Shown piece after piece: positions 47,659-59,387 of a stretch of DNA of 64,000 nt (its first letter is position 1; every line of letters begins with the position of its first letter). This DNA comes from Plantago major (lineage: Eukaryota > Streptophyta > Magnoliopsida > Lamiales > Plantaginaceae). The DNA lies in contig JAIFAC010000035.1 in assembly GCA_026545765.1 (NCBI GenBank), positions 1 through 64,000 on the forward strand, in the 5' to 3' direction. The notes under the pieces were generated by a model that saw nothing but the letters and a program-made list of their open reading frames with translations, was not told the DNA's origin and ran no database searches. The position numbers and the translations under genes are program-made.

Positions 47659-47754
47659 AGGTTCACAAGCCTTACTTGAACCTAGATCCCAGATAGGTGA
47701 AGGAACTTTGTCCATTTTCGAGGACTATATAATTTGTGTGTTAAGTGTGCAGGT

Positions 47755-48830
47755 ATGTCTCTGAGTGATGCACCCATTCTCAAACCAGAGAATTACGAGA
47801 AATGGAAAAATAACATGATGCTCCACCTTGAAGCCATAAGTGAAGAAATGATCGAAGTGATAAAGAATGGCCCAATAGTCATTCAACAATTCAAACAAGT
47901 CATGGAGGTTTCTAATGGTAGAGCGGAGATTGAAGCGAAGGATCTTCACAAACCGATGCGTCAACAAGTGGGAGATCTACTAGTCAAGTCATTTACGAAC
48001 CAAAGCCCAGAGAACTATGGACATCGGAAGATGCCAAGATAAATCGTCTGGATGGTCAAGCTCGTAATATCATCATCAGATCGACACTTGAGCACATATG
48101 TAAAGCGTAGGGTGCTAAAGCAGCGAAAGTTGCACAGCAGTGATTGAAGAAATCTGTGTCGGGCAGAAAACCGAAAACAAGTTGAAGTTCTCAAGTTGAA
48201 ATTTCAAAATTTCAAACAAGGACCCTTGAAACTCTGGAAGAACTTGATTTGATTTACCACTCTCATGAGTGACATGGCGACTCTTGGGGAAAGCAGCGAT
48301 ACTCCCGGTCGAGAAAAGATTAAGACTATTGTGAAGTCTTAACCTGGCTGGGAGCATACCAATTCTTTTATTTTAACGAGGAATGCAAATATCACTCGAT
48401 TGGAACTTTTCTCTCATCTTACTCTTTGTTGATTATGAGACAACTCGAAGAGAACAAACAACTAAAAAGTTGCAAAAGCGTTGCTCTAGTCACTCGAGGA
48501 ACTTGAAAGAAGAAAAGCAAGGAAGAAAGCGAGGATGCTCTTGCAAAGCAAATGAACAAATATATCGATCGAGAAATTGAAAGAAGAAAAGCGAAGAGAA
48601 GTGAAAAAGCATCTAGGCTCAAACTATCACCGGACAAAATATGCAAAGCTCATTGAACAAACCCATTTCGAGAAAGCATTATGTCTTGAGGCGAAATTGG
48701 AAGCGATATACTGTTTCTATTATCGAAACAGCCACTTCAAGAAGGATTGTCACGCCTCGACAAACTAAGGACGGTGACAAGAAAGATAGGAGAATCTTCA
48801 AAAGAAGCCGAAAGCTTTGTTAGCGAAGAA
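47755..48830 (+). pseudogene. gag of element B
   Basis: Met-Ser-Leu-Ser-Asp-Ala-Pro-Ile at 47755 opens the gag; the frame is already open upstream from 47734. KWKNNMMLHLEAISEEMIEV follows. A frameshift occurs near 48040. The zinc knuckle at about 48708-48760 reads CFYYRNSHFKKDC: the second Cys is Tyr, so the zinc site is lost. Acts as the RNA-packaging protein in intact relatives. Confidence 0.75.
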
Positions 48831-49079
48831 ATAAAGAAAATTCAAATTCAATGGATGCTCTAGGCGTTGAAGCAGTTACGAAGATGACAATTCATTCGGA
48901 TGACTCAACCTTACCATCACCGAATTATGTGGAGTTACTCATGATATAATCGACTTGGACTCAAGAAGAATGAAATGTGTGGAGTTCTTTGAAATTGGTG
49001 GTCAAACATCTCAACATAGAAATCATCTTATGGTGATGAGGTAACACATACTTCTTGTTATACTTATGAAAGTGATGAA

Positions 49080-50247
49080 GAGGAAATAAAAATCTAGAAA
49101 ATCTCGGAAAGAACTTGACATCTATGAAAGAGAATTTCTAATGATTAGAGCTAAATGAAAACCTTGAAGAAGAAAAGAATTCTCTTGCAAAGGAAAATTC
49201 TCAATTAGTTAAAGTATCTGAGAGAAAGGATGCTGAAAATGCATCTCTCAAAGCTCAGATATCTGAGACTGAAAAGTCACATAAAGAAGCAATGGCTGAA
49301 TTACAAAAGAAATATGAAGATCTTCTTTCTGAGAACAAGGAACTCAAGAAGAAAGAATTATCTTTTCAATCTTATGCCAAAGCTAGTGACACTCTTCTTT
49401 GAAGTACAATCTTACTTAAGAGATCCTTGAGAAAAGAAAGGACTTGAAATTTGAATACACAGACAGATTGCTCTATCACTCTGAATAAGAGTAAGGAGAG
49501 AAGAACATTCGTAAGTACTCAGCAAGACGGTTCCCATGCAATCTATAGTATCGGTGAAAAGACAAAGATTGTTGACAAAGGAAAGGAAATTGCGACTAAA
49601 CCTTTGTGGGAAAAACAAGTCAAAAACAAATCTGTTGGGCACGTCTCTGAAAAGAAACACAACACTGAAAAGTGTAAACACCCACAGTGCTATGTCTCTC
49701 AAAAAGGTAGAATTGCAGGAGCTGGCATATTCTCCCATGTCACTTTTTCTGGAAAGAAATTGGACCAACCAGAAACTAGCAAAGCTGCTGAGAAAAGATC
49801 TTAGGTAGCTTCAAGTGCTCGAAACGGTATTGGCTACAAAGGCATCGGAAAACAACTTGCTCATGAGTACAAGCAGGAGCAAGAACGATGGCTGAAAGCT
49901 AGAATTGCTCAAAGCAATTGTCAAAAGTGGAAGTTAAATCAAGCCACTGAAAATCTGAATGCCAGGGCTATAAAAAATCTGGCAAGGAAAGCTAAGTTTG
50001 CTGAAAAGCAAACTCATAAACCTGACAGGTATCTGAAAGCATCATATGGAGCACCTAGGAACACACCAAGGAAGAAAATAATTCTTACTAATGATAACAT
50101 TCATTCAAATAGAATTCCTCCTCATGTTCCTGTCAGACAAAAGAATATTCAAAGAAATTCATTCAAAAATGGATTCCTACTGGAAGATCTTTTAATTCTG
50201 ACGGTTCCATCAAATATATGAGAACCTAATCTCCTGTTTCCTGTTGT
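49080..50247 (+). pseudogene. gag C-terminal coiled coil and linker, element B
   Basis: Frames 49230-49430 (Leu/Lys/Glu heptads) and 49451-49804 correspond to 7915-8148 and 7305-7955 of element A. The 49805-50247 stretch continues in other frames to the PRNTPRKK-like block. Confidence 0.6.
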
Positions 50248-50538
50248 GTGCAGAATGCTTCCTGGACTAAAGCACAATGGCTATTTGATAGTGGATGCGG
50301 AAAGCACATGACAGGAGACAAAGCAAATCTGGTCGATTACAAAGCTTGCAACACAGGACCAGATATCAGATTTGTTGGAGGAGAATTAAATCCCTCTCTG
50401 GGATTTGGCAACGTCAAATTGGGGACTTTAACAATCACTGACGTATTACATGTTAAGGATTTGAAATATAATCTATTTAGCATGAGCAGTTTGCGACAAG
50501 GTTTTACTATAAAATTCAAAGCTAAATCTGCAAACTAA
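50248..50538 (+). pseudogene. aspartic protease of element B
   Basis: Open frame with WLFDSGCGKHMTGDKANLVD, then VKDLKYNLFSMSSL. The Asp-Ser-Gly catalytic triad is intact in this stretch. The frame ends at TAA 50536 within the gag-pre-integrase lead-in, where a frameshift lies. Best preserved enzymatic domain of the element. Confidence 0.85.
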
Positions 50539-50948
50539 TTGACAATGAATCAATGAGCGGTCTTAGTTGGTTGGAAAGGCGATCTTTATGTTGCCGATTG
50601 GGCATCTGCCTGTTGAAGAATGTCTCATGGTGAGTCAATCTGGTCACCTGAGAAGAACCTTTGGTTATGGCACAAAGAATGAGTCACTTGAACTTCAAAA
50701 CTACGAGCAGACTTGCCAAGAAAGAGTTAGTGGTTGGCCTTCCCGAACATCTTTCGGAAAGGATGGTATATGTTACGCCTTTCGGATGGGAAACAATCTA
50801 AGATCTCTTTCAAGTCCAAAATCAGACACTCTAGTGTTAGACCACTGCAACTATTACACATGGATCTTTTTGAATCATTTGTAACTAGTTATGTTGGAAT
50901 TCTACAACAACTCCAGGATTATTTCCTCTGTTTAAGGCCTTTGAAATA
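50539..50948 (+). pseudogene. gag-pre-integrase and truncated integrase start, element B
   Basis: 50567-50720 holds the pre-integrase block (ECLMVSQSGH and, in another frame, LWLAKKE-like remnants). 50734-50900 reads PLQLLHMDLFESF, the start of the integrase core (usually HMDLFGP). The core is cut at about 50948, where sequence passes directly into env-like DNA. Confidence 0.7.
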
Positions 50949-51722
50949 GTGTCATCAAAACCTCGAGGCGAGGAAAGGAAATCATACGGACTTAACAACT
51001 TTCGTAAGTTGTTTGAGTTTCAAAATCTTGGAAAGGATTTTGAAATAAACACCAGGATGATGAACTCCTTGAAGGTGTTAAAGCTGTCTGATGGCGTGTG
51101 TGATCTTGAAAATCGGATACACCCTTTGAGTTCAAGCTTTTGACATCCGAACCGGACATCGATGGTTCACTAGGATATCTTGGCTTGCATTCTTCAGATG
51201 CTTTGATGGTCTACAAGGAGGTCTTGACCGGATAAGCGAGAATGATGGATCATGATGTTCTTCTTTGAATCGACAAGACAAAATTTGGAAAACCCTTTTA
51301 AGCGGGAAAATGCGCCTTCATGAAGTTTGTGAAGAAAATTCAAGGCTTGAGCCTAAGATTACCAAAGGACTAGGCGAGCGAAGGCCACGGTGGGATATGA
51401 TGCGAAGATATGCTACTTCTTTGGAGAAGCTTGGCATTGAGCTCGAGAGGCAATTTGAAATAGCAGCGATAACCTACTACAAATATGAGTATACAAACTT
51501 GATGAAAAAGGTTCTTTGGGTCTCGAAAGGTTCTAAGCGAAAGTGAAAAGGTATCGAAGAAAAGGTTGCGACGAAGCCGGAACTTGAAAGAATTCTGCTG
51601 GCAAATCAGAAGACACACCCAAAGAGGTTGTCGATTCTCAGATATCTACAGGCATTGCCGATGAACTGATAAAGGCAGATGAAATCATTAATGCTGCAAA
51701 AGAGTTATCAACTACTGAACAA
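50949..51722 (+). pseudogene. env-like region of element B, left part
   Basis: Compare 51040-51060 with the reverse strand at 2640-2700 (fqnlgkdfei-type sequence) and 51265-51546 with 2272-2469. 51265-51546 reads GKMRLHEVCEENSRLEPK and then a charged, helix-rich run. The first 100 or so codons of the env-like ORF are missing because of the deletion. Interrupted at 51723 by CACTA element 3; caa at 51720-51722 is the duplicated target. Confidence 0.6.
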
Positions 51723-53205
51723 CACTACAAGAAAAGCTGGAAAAAACGACGTTATGGGGCGACGGATGAAATCCGTAAGCATGCTGACAGATCGCTTATT
51801 TAGGCGGAATCTATCAAAGTCGCCCCGATTAGCGACGGATAACAATTATCCGTAATTATTGGCGACGGATAACGTATCCGTCGCTAAATTAAGCGACGGA
51901 TAATTATTATCCGTCGCCCAGTTGACTTTGATAAAAAAAGGAAATTTTTTTTTTGAAAAGCGACGGATAGATTATCCGTCGCTTTATATGACGGATACCT
52001 ATCGAATGCCACATGTGACGGATCGACTGCGGGCGACGGATCGTGTCCGTCGGCCCAGTTCCTCTTGAGACGGAGAGGTAGAATGCCTCACTTTCTTCCT
52101 CTTCTCCTTCTTCTTCCTCATTCTCTTCTTCTCCTCTCTTGGTTTCGGTGAATTCTTAGTTATTCGCCGATCTTGGTGCCTAATCGAAGCTAGTGGGACA
52201 AGGAGTTTGTTTCTTGATCAATTTGATTTCTACCGATTAATCAAGGTATTTTGGCTAAAACCCTAGTTTTTTAAAAGTTGGGGATTTTGTTTATTTTGAT
52301 TAATTTGAGCAATTATATGTATATATGATAAGTATGTAGTAGTTAGTTTAGTTAATTTGATTAATTATATGTAATTTGTTCAATTTGATAGTTAGTTTAA
52401 TTAATGATATGAATGTATGTAGTATGTTAATTAAGTTTGGTATGTATGAATGTATGTAGTTAGTTTGATTTGTGTGTTAAGTATATATAGTTAGTTTAGT
52501 TAATTTGATATGTTTGTTAAGTATAGAAGTATGTAGTTTTGATTTGATAAATTTGTATGTTAAGTATGTAATTTGATATGAATATATGTAGTAATTAGAT
52601 ATGTATAGAGTAATTAGTTAATTTGATATGTATGTTAAGTATATAATATATGTACTAAGAGGTTGAAATGGTTAAATTATATTCCCAATTTTGTAAATAT
52701 CGAACACTTAATTAATAATTAATTTATAAGCAACATATAATAATTAACAATTAACCTCTACAATCTTCTTATCCGAATTGGAATCGATCTAATAAATTAA
52801 ATCTGATCTAATCAATTGGAGCGTCTCGAGTTAAAAATAAAGTATATATCTGATGAATTCCGACCGTTCATGGATATACGATAAATACGTCTGTGGTAAA
52901 TAAGCGAGTTTGTAGGAGTTTTGTAGAAGGGTTAAAGGTTTCATCTCGTTTGCCATGGGACGTCCGGTTTGTACAATTGGGGGTTGATAAAGTGTCCTTG
53001 CACATTGGAAACCTGAAACAAGCAATTTATAGCGCCTCTGATATTCGAGCACTTGCGACGTTATGGATTCATGCCTGAGTATCATGTATGGATTCATCAC
53101 GGTGAGGAAGCACCGTCCATGTCATACCTCCAATGGAGGGAGAGGCGGGGTTTGGGGCCGCCTATCGAGTGCCTTTCTGCTTGTCGGAACATGTGCATGG
53201 TGTAT
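51723..53205 (+). repeat. left inverted arm of CACTA element 3
   Basis: 1483 bp. Leader with pyrimidine-rich tract (52080-52140), an intron-like start ggtattttggctaaaaccct at 52244, and a transposase N-terminal remnant (52893-53160: MPEYHVWIHHGEE, a Transpos_assoc-type motif). Breaks off at 53205 into the minisatellite. Confidence 0.8.
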
Positions 53206-53206
53206 T

Positions 53207-53487
53207 TTACTAACACAATGGTGACTAACATACCACTCACATATAGTGGCTAACATACCACTCACATACAGTGGCTAACATACCACTCACATTGTCCTAA
53301 AATTTACTAACACAATGGTGACTAACATATCATCCAAATAAAGTGGCTAACATACCACTCACATACAGTGGCTAACATACCACTCACATTGTCCTAAAAT
53401 TTACTAACACAATGGTGACTAACATATCACCCAAATAAAGTGGCTAACATACCACTCACATACAGTGGCTAACATACCACTCATATT
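53207..53487. repeat. minisatellite gtggctaacataccactcaca
   Basis: About 12 units, organised in a higher-order repeat of about 121 bp. Inverted orientation of the intronic repeat found at 17140 and 19525, in line with the opposite strand of the gene. Confidence 0.85.
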
Positions 53488-53509
53488 AAAACGATTATAA
53501 TTACAAACA

Positions 53510-54160
53510 AATGAATGTCATATTTTAACTTACCCTCAGCTCATCGAAGTACTCGGCCCTCATGCGCTCCGAGATGTGGCTCCAACACTCACCACCACCT
53601 TGGTGGCTCTCTCACCTCGGAAGATGTCACCTAGTTTGTTGTGCACCTCCAGAGGCCATAAGCATTGTCAATGTATAAGATACAAAGCGAATATGCATTA
53701 CTTTAGTACAACAATTTATACTTGTCGACTATCATTATCGGTTATGTTTTACATATTTAAGAAGAATGTATAATACTTACTTGGCGGGACCAATAGGAAA
53801 ATCACGAGCAAGCCGTCCCACGTGGCGTTAGGATTGTTTGGATCGAACACGAGGTAGGGACAATCGTGGTCGGCCTCCGACGTAATGTCAAGTGTTGGTA
53901 GAAACATTTGCTCTCTCTGCCGGGGTCTCGAGAATCGAGACTTCTTGTCACGATCTTGAGCCCTCCACATCGGCGGTGTCCCCGACCCACCACTATCATG
54001 CGGCCGGCTGCGTGGGGGGACGATAGGTGGGCAACCTCTGTCATGACATCTGCAAAAAATGTAATAAATCTGATAAAAATGTGTTAGTCGAGTTATAATA
54101 CATATGATTATAATAACACATATAATTACTCATAATACATAATATACCATTATAGTCCTC
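53510..54160 (-). pseudogene. second CACTA gene (Transposase_24-like), element 3
   Basis: Minus-strand blocks at 53650-53520 (ends MRAEYFDELR, compare ISDQMKAEYFDE of element 1) and 54050-53780 (QMFLPTLDI, PYLVFDPNNPNATWD). Matches the first blocks of the nested CACTA gene at 16618-17090. Later exons are missing; only the minisatellite intron start remains. Confidence 0.45.
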
Positions 54161-54169
54161 TAAGACTAC

Positions 54170-57100
54170 ATATTGGTCCTCGTGCGGATCAAACAACTCA
54201 TCATACGCTTCTATGGGATCTTACCTTGTTTATCGACATCCTCTTGTTGATGCGAGTTGGTAATTGAGTCGTCTTTCTCAATGTACTCCACTTTCGGCGA
54301 ACACGAATAGGTACCATGACTAACCATTCCCCCTTATCGCGTTTTACTTGGATATTCAAGAAACACCACTTGTCGTGCTTGAGTCGCGAATAAATGGTTC
54401 ATACTTGGTTGGTACCTCTTCTTTTGGTTCACATCAACCATTTCATACCGCTCGTTCTTCCTCGTACCTCTGGATTAGGATCATACCACTCAACGTCAAA
54501 CAAGAAGGTTCGTTTAAATGGCGATCCGAATATTCAATCCTCACAATTCGTTTTAGCTTGCCGTGGAAATCAAACAAAGTAGCGTCTCCATACTCTTACG
54601 CACCATTAACACACACCGGGTTGCTTATGCCATGGCCGTGTTACATTCGATCGTGTGGAACCTAAGGCCATTGACTATATAACACAGGAATGTGTAGACC
54701 TTTTGAATGGACCCTCTGCGAGAGCCTTTAAGTATATGCATGTGGCGTTGTTAATAGGATTCGGACATACTCTCGGAACCAATGGAAATTACAGGAATTT
54801 TTGAGTCAATAGTTCCTCTAGTGTATCCTCTCATCATCGAGGATTTTCTTCCAAACAACGCTTTTGAAAAAGCGCAAACATTGATTCGATGATAAGTCTA
54901 TAATTGAAGTAGAGACTTGCGTAGCTATATTAAAATTTAAATAAATGGTTCTTGACCTGCAAATAGTACCATATCTTGGTCGACCTCGGCCTGATTCGTG
55001 AGGACATAATATTGGTGCTTTCAACTCTTTATCCGTAAGATATTCTTTCTTAGCTGCACCAAGAGGTCTCCTGATACCACGAAGGCGGATAGGGAAAACT
55101 CATCATCCGCTTGAACTACGAATGTATGCGCATTTCGGCGGCCTTCTTGTCTTCATAGGGCGTGTTCATCAAAGTAATAAGGCGAAGGTTGCGGTTTCCT
55201 CTCGAATGTAGGCATTGGCAATCGAACCTTGAGTTTACCTTTGTTGTTGACATACTTATTCAATTTCCCAAGTACCTCTCGAATGGATACATCCATCGAT
55301 CTTTGAACGGACCCAAGTCTCGCTTCATGAGGAAGGTGAGCACAAGCAAGTGCTCCATAGAATCAAACCATTTCGGTGGAAAGATCGCTCGAGCTTGCAT
55401 AGAATCAATGGTATGTTCCTTTCAAGATTTTCCAACACTTTATCATGAACCACCCTTGTGCCTAAATTTTTGAAAAATAAGCTCAACTCGGTGATAGCGG
55501 TCCATCGTGTTTGGCGAAGCTCTCGAAATGCTACTAGGGATAAGCCTCTCCATGAACACATGTGATCGTGGCTCTTCATCCCATAAACCTTTGTCTTCTT
55601 CAAATCCACACCTCTCTAAATTTGAGGCGTAATTATAGGAAACTCAATGCCTCACCCGATCAAACAAAATTGACCTAGAAGCGTTGTCGATTGTATGCGC
55701 TTTCGACACTTACCATTCTCATCCTTCTTTGTCAACTCGGGCCTTTTACACCACGTACAACTCGGATCTAGACTTAGCATGGTCCTTTGTTTTCCCTCAA
55801 TGTTGCAAAGTGTATTGAATAAGTTCTCGAACACGTTCTTCTCAATGTGCATGAAATCTAAGTTGTGACGGATAAGAAGAAGCGCTCCGATAAGCAAGTC
55901 CCGAGAAAATGCTTCTCTTCCTCCAACACATTTTTACCAATTTTCGTTATGCTTCATCCACCCAAGCTCGATCACCTTCATAAGACCCAATCTATCAATC
56001 TTATGAATTTGTGCACCGATAAGTCTTGTCGGGGCTTTTTGTTGTGACTTTATTTTTCAAGAATTGATCCTTGTTCTTCTGAGCGGATGGTCACTTTCTA
56101 GCAACCTACGATGACAATCAAACCAACAAAATTTTCCACTACCCTTGATCTAAATGCATATCCTCCAAGCAATGTGGACATGCATATTTCCTACTTTTTT
56201 CCTTCCGGATAGCATGGAGTCTGCAGGAAGTCACTCCACAGTCCAAAGAAGAGCTCTCAAGGTGAAGTTCTTTTTGTCGACACATCATATCTGAGGATAC
56301 CATCCGTCCACAACTCGATCGGCTCCTTGATTAGGGGTTGCAAGAAAACATCAGCGTCGATCCGGGATCTTCGGCCCGAGCACCAATGCGATCGAAACAT
56401 GAATGGCTCCTTCATGCACTCACGGTGGGCGTTATGCGGTGTGAGCATAAATGGCCAACAAAATATTCGTTCACTACGAGCAGGTTAAAACCATCCGTAC
56501 AAAGTCCCTGACGTACATTTCTAGATTCGTGCAAACTCTGGATATGTCTTGTCAAGCGATTTCCATGCGGGTGAGTCTGCTGGATGGTCCATTCTACCAC
56601 CTTGACATTATCCGAGATTACTCGCTCCTTGTGCCACCGCATTTTATCCATGAAGCACTTGAAGCATACAATCTTTTCAAGCGAGGTGCTAGAGGAAGTA
56701 CCACATTTTCTTATGTGAGAGATTTTCTTTTATGCGTTTCTTTGCGGCCCCTCCTTATAGCAGCTTGTGCCGTTCCTTACCACGAACTTGCATTCTATTA
56801 GATGCATCCTCCTCCCGATATATCATGCACATTTTGGACAACGATCTATGGTTACCACGATGACCCTAATCCGCATCTTTTTCTTGGCTTGGTAAAGTTG
56901 GTGGGAACTAGGTTTTCTTGAGGACAAAGGTCCGACATTCGTCAACCCATTCATTGAAGCTCGTTTGATTCTTTGGCCATTAGCCTTACAACTCGTTAGC
57001 CGAGATAACAAAACAACTCGGTGAGCTTACACCGGGTAAACCGGCTTCCTTGATGATTCTAACAAGTCGAAGAACAAGCGATCCTCGGGATTGGTGGTTC

Positions 57101-57560
57101 CTCCACCTCCACCTCGGTTTCGGTGTTGGTTGTGTCCACGAACTCCGCCCTAGACGCCATTACACCATTTGTTCGACTCGAGCTCGAATAGCATCGCCTT
57201 GATTAGGATTGTTCCCGACTTGTTCATTTTCTCTTCCTTCCACGTTATGCATATTGGTCATATGTATTGAATGGTCTTGCTTCCTCACCATGATGATTCC
57301 ATACGATGCGAGGAAGGAATCCATTTTCCTCAAGTCTTTGGACTACCACTTTAGGAGTCACGTATTGCTTGTTTACCTTTGTTTCATTGCACAAGGACAC
57401 TTTATCAACCCGTCCTTTACCTGAAGCGGATTTGACATTGCAAATTCAATGAAACCTTGACCCCTTTGAAAACTCCATTGAACTCTGCCATTGAAATGCG
57501 ACAATACATCCATCCACGATCGGTATTCATTGAATAATTAGATAATAACGACACGTTTGA
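54170..57560 (-). pseudogene. TNP2-like CACTA transposase, element 3
   Basis: Minus-strand order: Transpos_assoc-like N-terminus (57520-57300, GLIKCPC... then a shifted WNHHGEEA block); zinc-like CPKC region (about 56830); transposase_21 core with ESRNVRQGLCTDGFN (56520) and DVFLQPLIKEPIELWTDGI (56350); HNLDFMHIEKNVFENLFNTL (55850); the DUF4218 block HLMXX-type with AFRELRQTRWTAITELSLFF (55500) and ILCKLE; and a DUF4216-like end (54600-54350, YKVNG.. CEWFD-like remnants). TNP2 cuts and joins the element ends. All blocks are in different frames with many stops, so it is inactive. Confidence 0.75.
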
Positions 57561-57859
57561 ATTCATTAGATCGAGGTCTTTCATTTACGGTAATAAATCA
57601 ATTTCACAATAATTCAATCAATTGCTCGTAATATAAGTTATATTAGCTTGATCAATTGTTAAGGCATTACATAATATAAGTTACATCGACTTCAATTTTA
57701 CCATAATGTTTGGTTTCATATATATATCAACTAATGATTACTAGTTATGAAAGCTGAGACAAACGGATGAAACTCCTCATTCTCATGCACCCCCTCCTCA
57801 TCACTTGTGGCGCTCCCTACCACAGAACTTGCATTCAACAAATCTACATCCTCCTCCCG

Positions 57860-59084
57860 ATACACCATGCACATGTTCAAAAGCGAAAGGCACTCAATAG
57901 GCGACCCCAAACCCGCCTCTCCCTCCCTGGAGGTATGCCATGGGGTGCTTCCTCAAGTGATGAATCCATACATGATACTCGGGCATGAATCCATAGCGTC
58001 ATAAGTGCTCGAATCTGCGATGAGGCGTCATAAATTGCTTGTTTCGAGTTTCCAATGTCAAGGACACTTTATCAACCCCGATTACACAAACCGGATGTCC
58101 CATGGCAAGCGAGATGAAACCTTTAACCCTTCTCTGAAACTCCTAGAAACTACATCATTTACGCAAATGCGATCGTACATCCATGAGCAGTCGAATTCAT
58201 TATTTACTTTATTTTTAACTTTGAGGCGTTCCAATTGATTAGATCGTATTTAATTTATTAGATCGATTCCAATTAGGATAAGAAGATTGTAGAGGTTAAT
58301 TGTTAATTATTATATGTTCCTTATAAATTAATTATTAATTAAGTGTTGATGTGTTACAAAATTGGACATATATAATAACCATTTCAACCTCTTAGTACAT
58401 ATATTATATACTTAACATACATATCAAATTAACTAATTACTCTATACATATCAATTACTACATATATTCATATCAAATTACATACTTAACATACAAATTT
58501 ATCAAATCAAAACTACATACTTCTATACTTAACAAACATATCAAATTAACTAAACTAACTATATATACTTAACACACAAATCAAACTAACTACATACATT
58601 CATACATACCAAACTTAACATACTACATACATTCATATCATTCAAATTGAACAAATTACATATAATTGATCAAATTAACTAAACTAACTACTACATACTT
58701 ATCATATATACATATAATTGCTCAAATTAATCAAAAATAAACAAAATCCCCAAATTTTTAAAAACTAGGGTTTTAGCAAAATACCTTGATTAATCGGTAG
58801 AAATATGAAATTGATTGAAGAACCGAACTCCTTGTCACACGAGCTTGATTAGGCACCAAGATTGGCGGAATAACGGATGATTGGCGAAGCAGGATTGAGG
58901 AGAAGAAGAAAATGAGGAAGAAGAAGGAAGAAGATGAAGAAATGAGGATTACGCCTCTGCTTGCCGGAAAATAAGAACTACGGCAGCGGACACGTATCCG
59001 TCGGCCCGAGGCAATCCGTCGCCGATGCAGGCGACGGATAGAAATCCGTCGCCTTATAGCGACGGATAATCTATCCGTCATGAT

Positions 59085-59165
<81 letters not shown>

Positions 59166-59384
59166 AAAAAAAAAGTCAAACCAGGGCGACGCATAATAAT
59201 TATCCGTCGCTCAATTTAGCGACGGAAAAGTTAACCGTCGCTAATAAGCGACGGATAACAGTTATCCGTCGTTAATTGGGACGACGGATAGATTCCGTCG
59301 CCCCAATAGGCGATCCGTCGTTATGGGGCGACGGATAAAATCCGTCGCCCCATAACGTCGTTTTTTAATGTTTTTCTTGTAGTG
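57860..59384 (-). repeat. right inverted arm of CACTA element 3
   Basis: 1525 bp, inverted copy of 51723-53205, carrying the same leader, intron start and MPEYHVWIHH remnant. Runs on at 57860 into a shortened copy of the transposase region ending near 57740. (TA)n of about 75 bp at 59089-59163 is present only in this arm. Confidence 0.8.
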
Positions 59385-59387
59385 CAA

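Larger units (their letters stand above)
51723..59384. mobile_element. CACTA element 3, with long inverted arms
   Basis: Starts CACTACAAGAAAA, ends TTTTCTTGTAGTG, with caa at 51720-51722 and 59385-59387. Subterminal repeats of gcgacggat type at 51740-52060 and 58985-59370. Beyond the short terminal repeats the arms 51723-53205 and 57860-59384 are inverted copies of each other. A TNP2-like transposase and a second gene lie between them on the minus strand, both broken. Confidence 0.9.

Noticed and set aside
53217..53487. Possible CRISPR-like array
   Set aside because: Units are contiguous and imperfect without unique spacers, and match a minisatellite in plant transposons.
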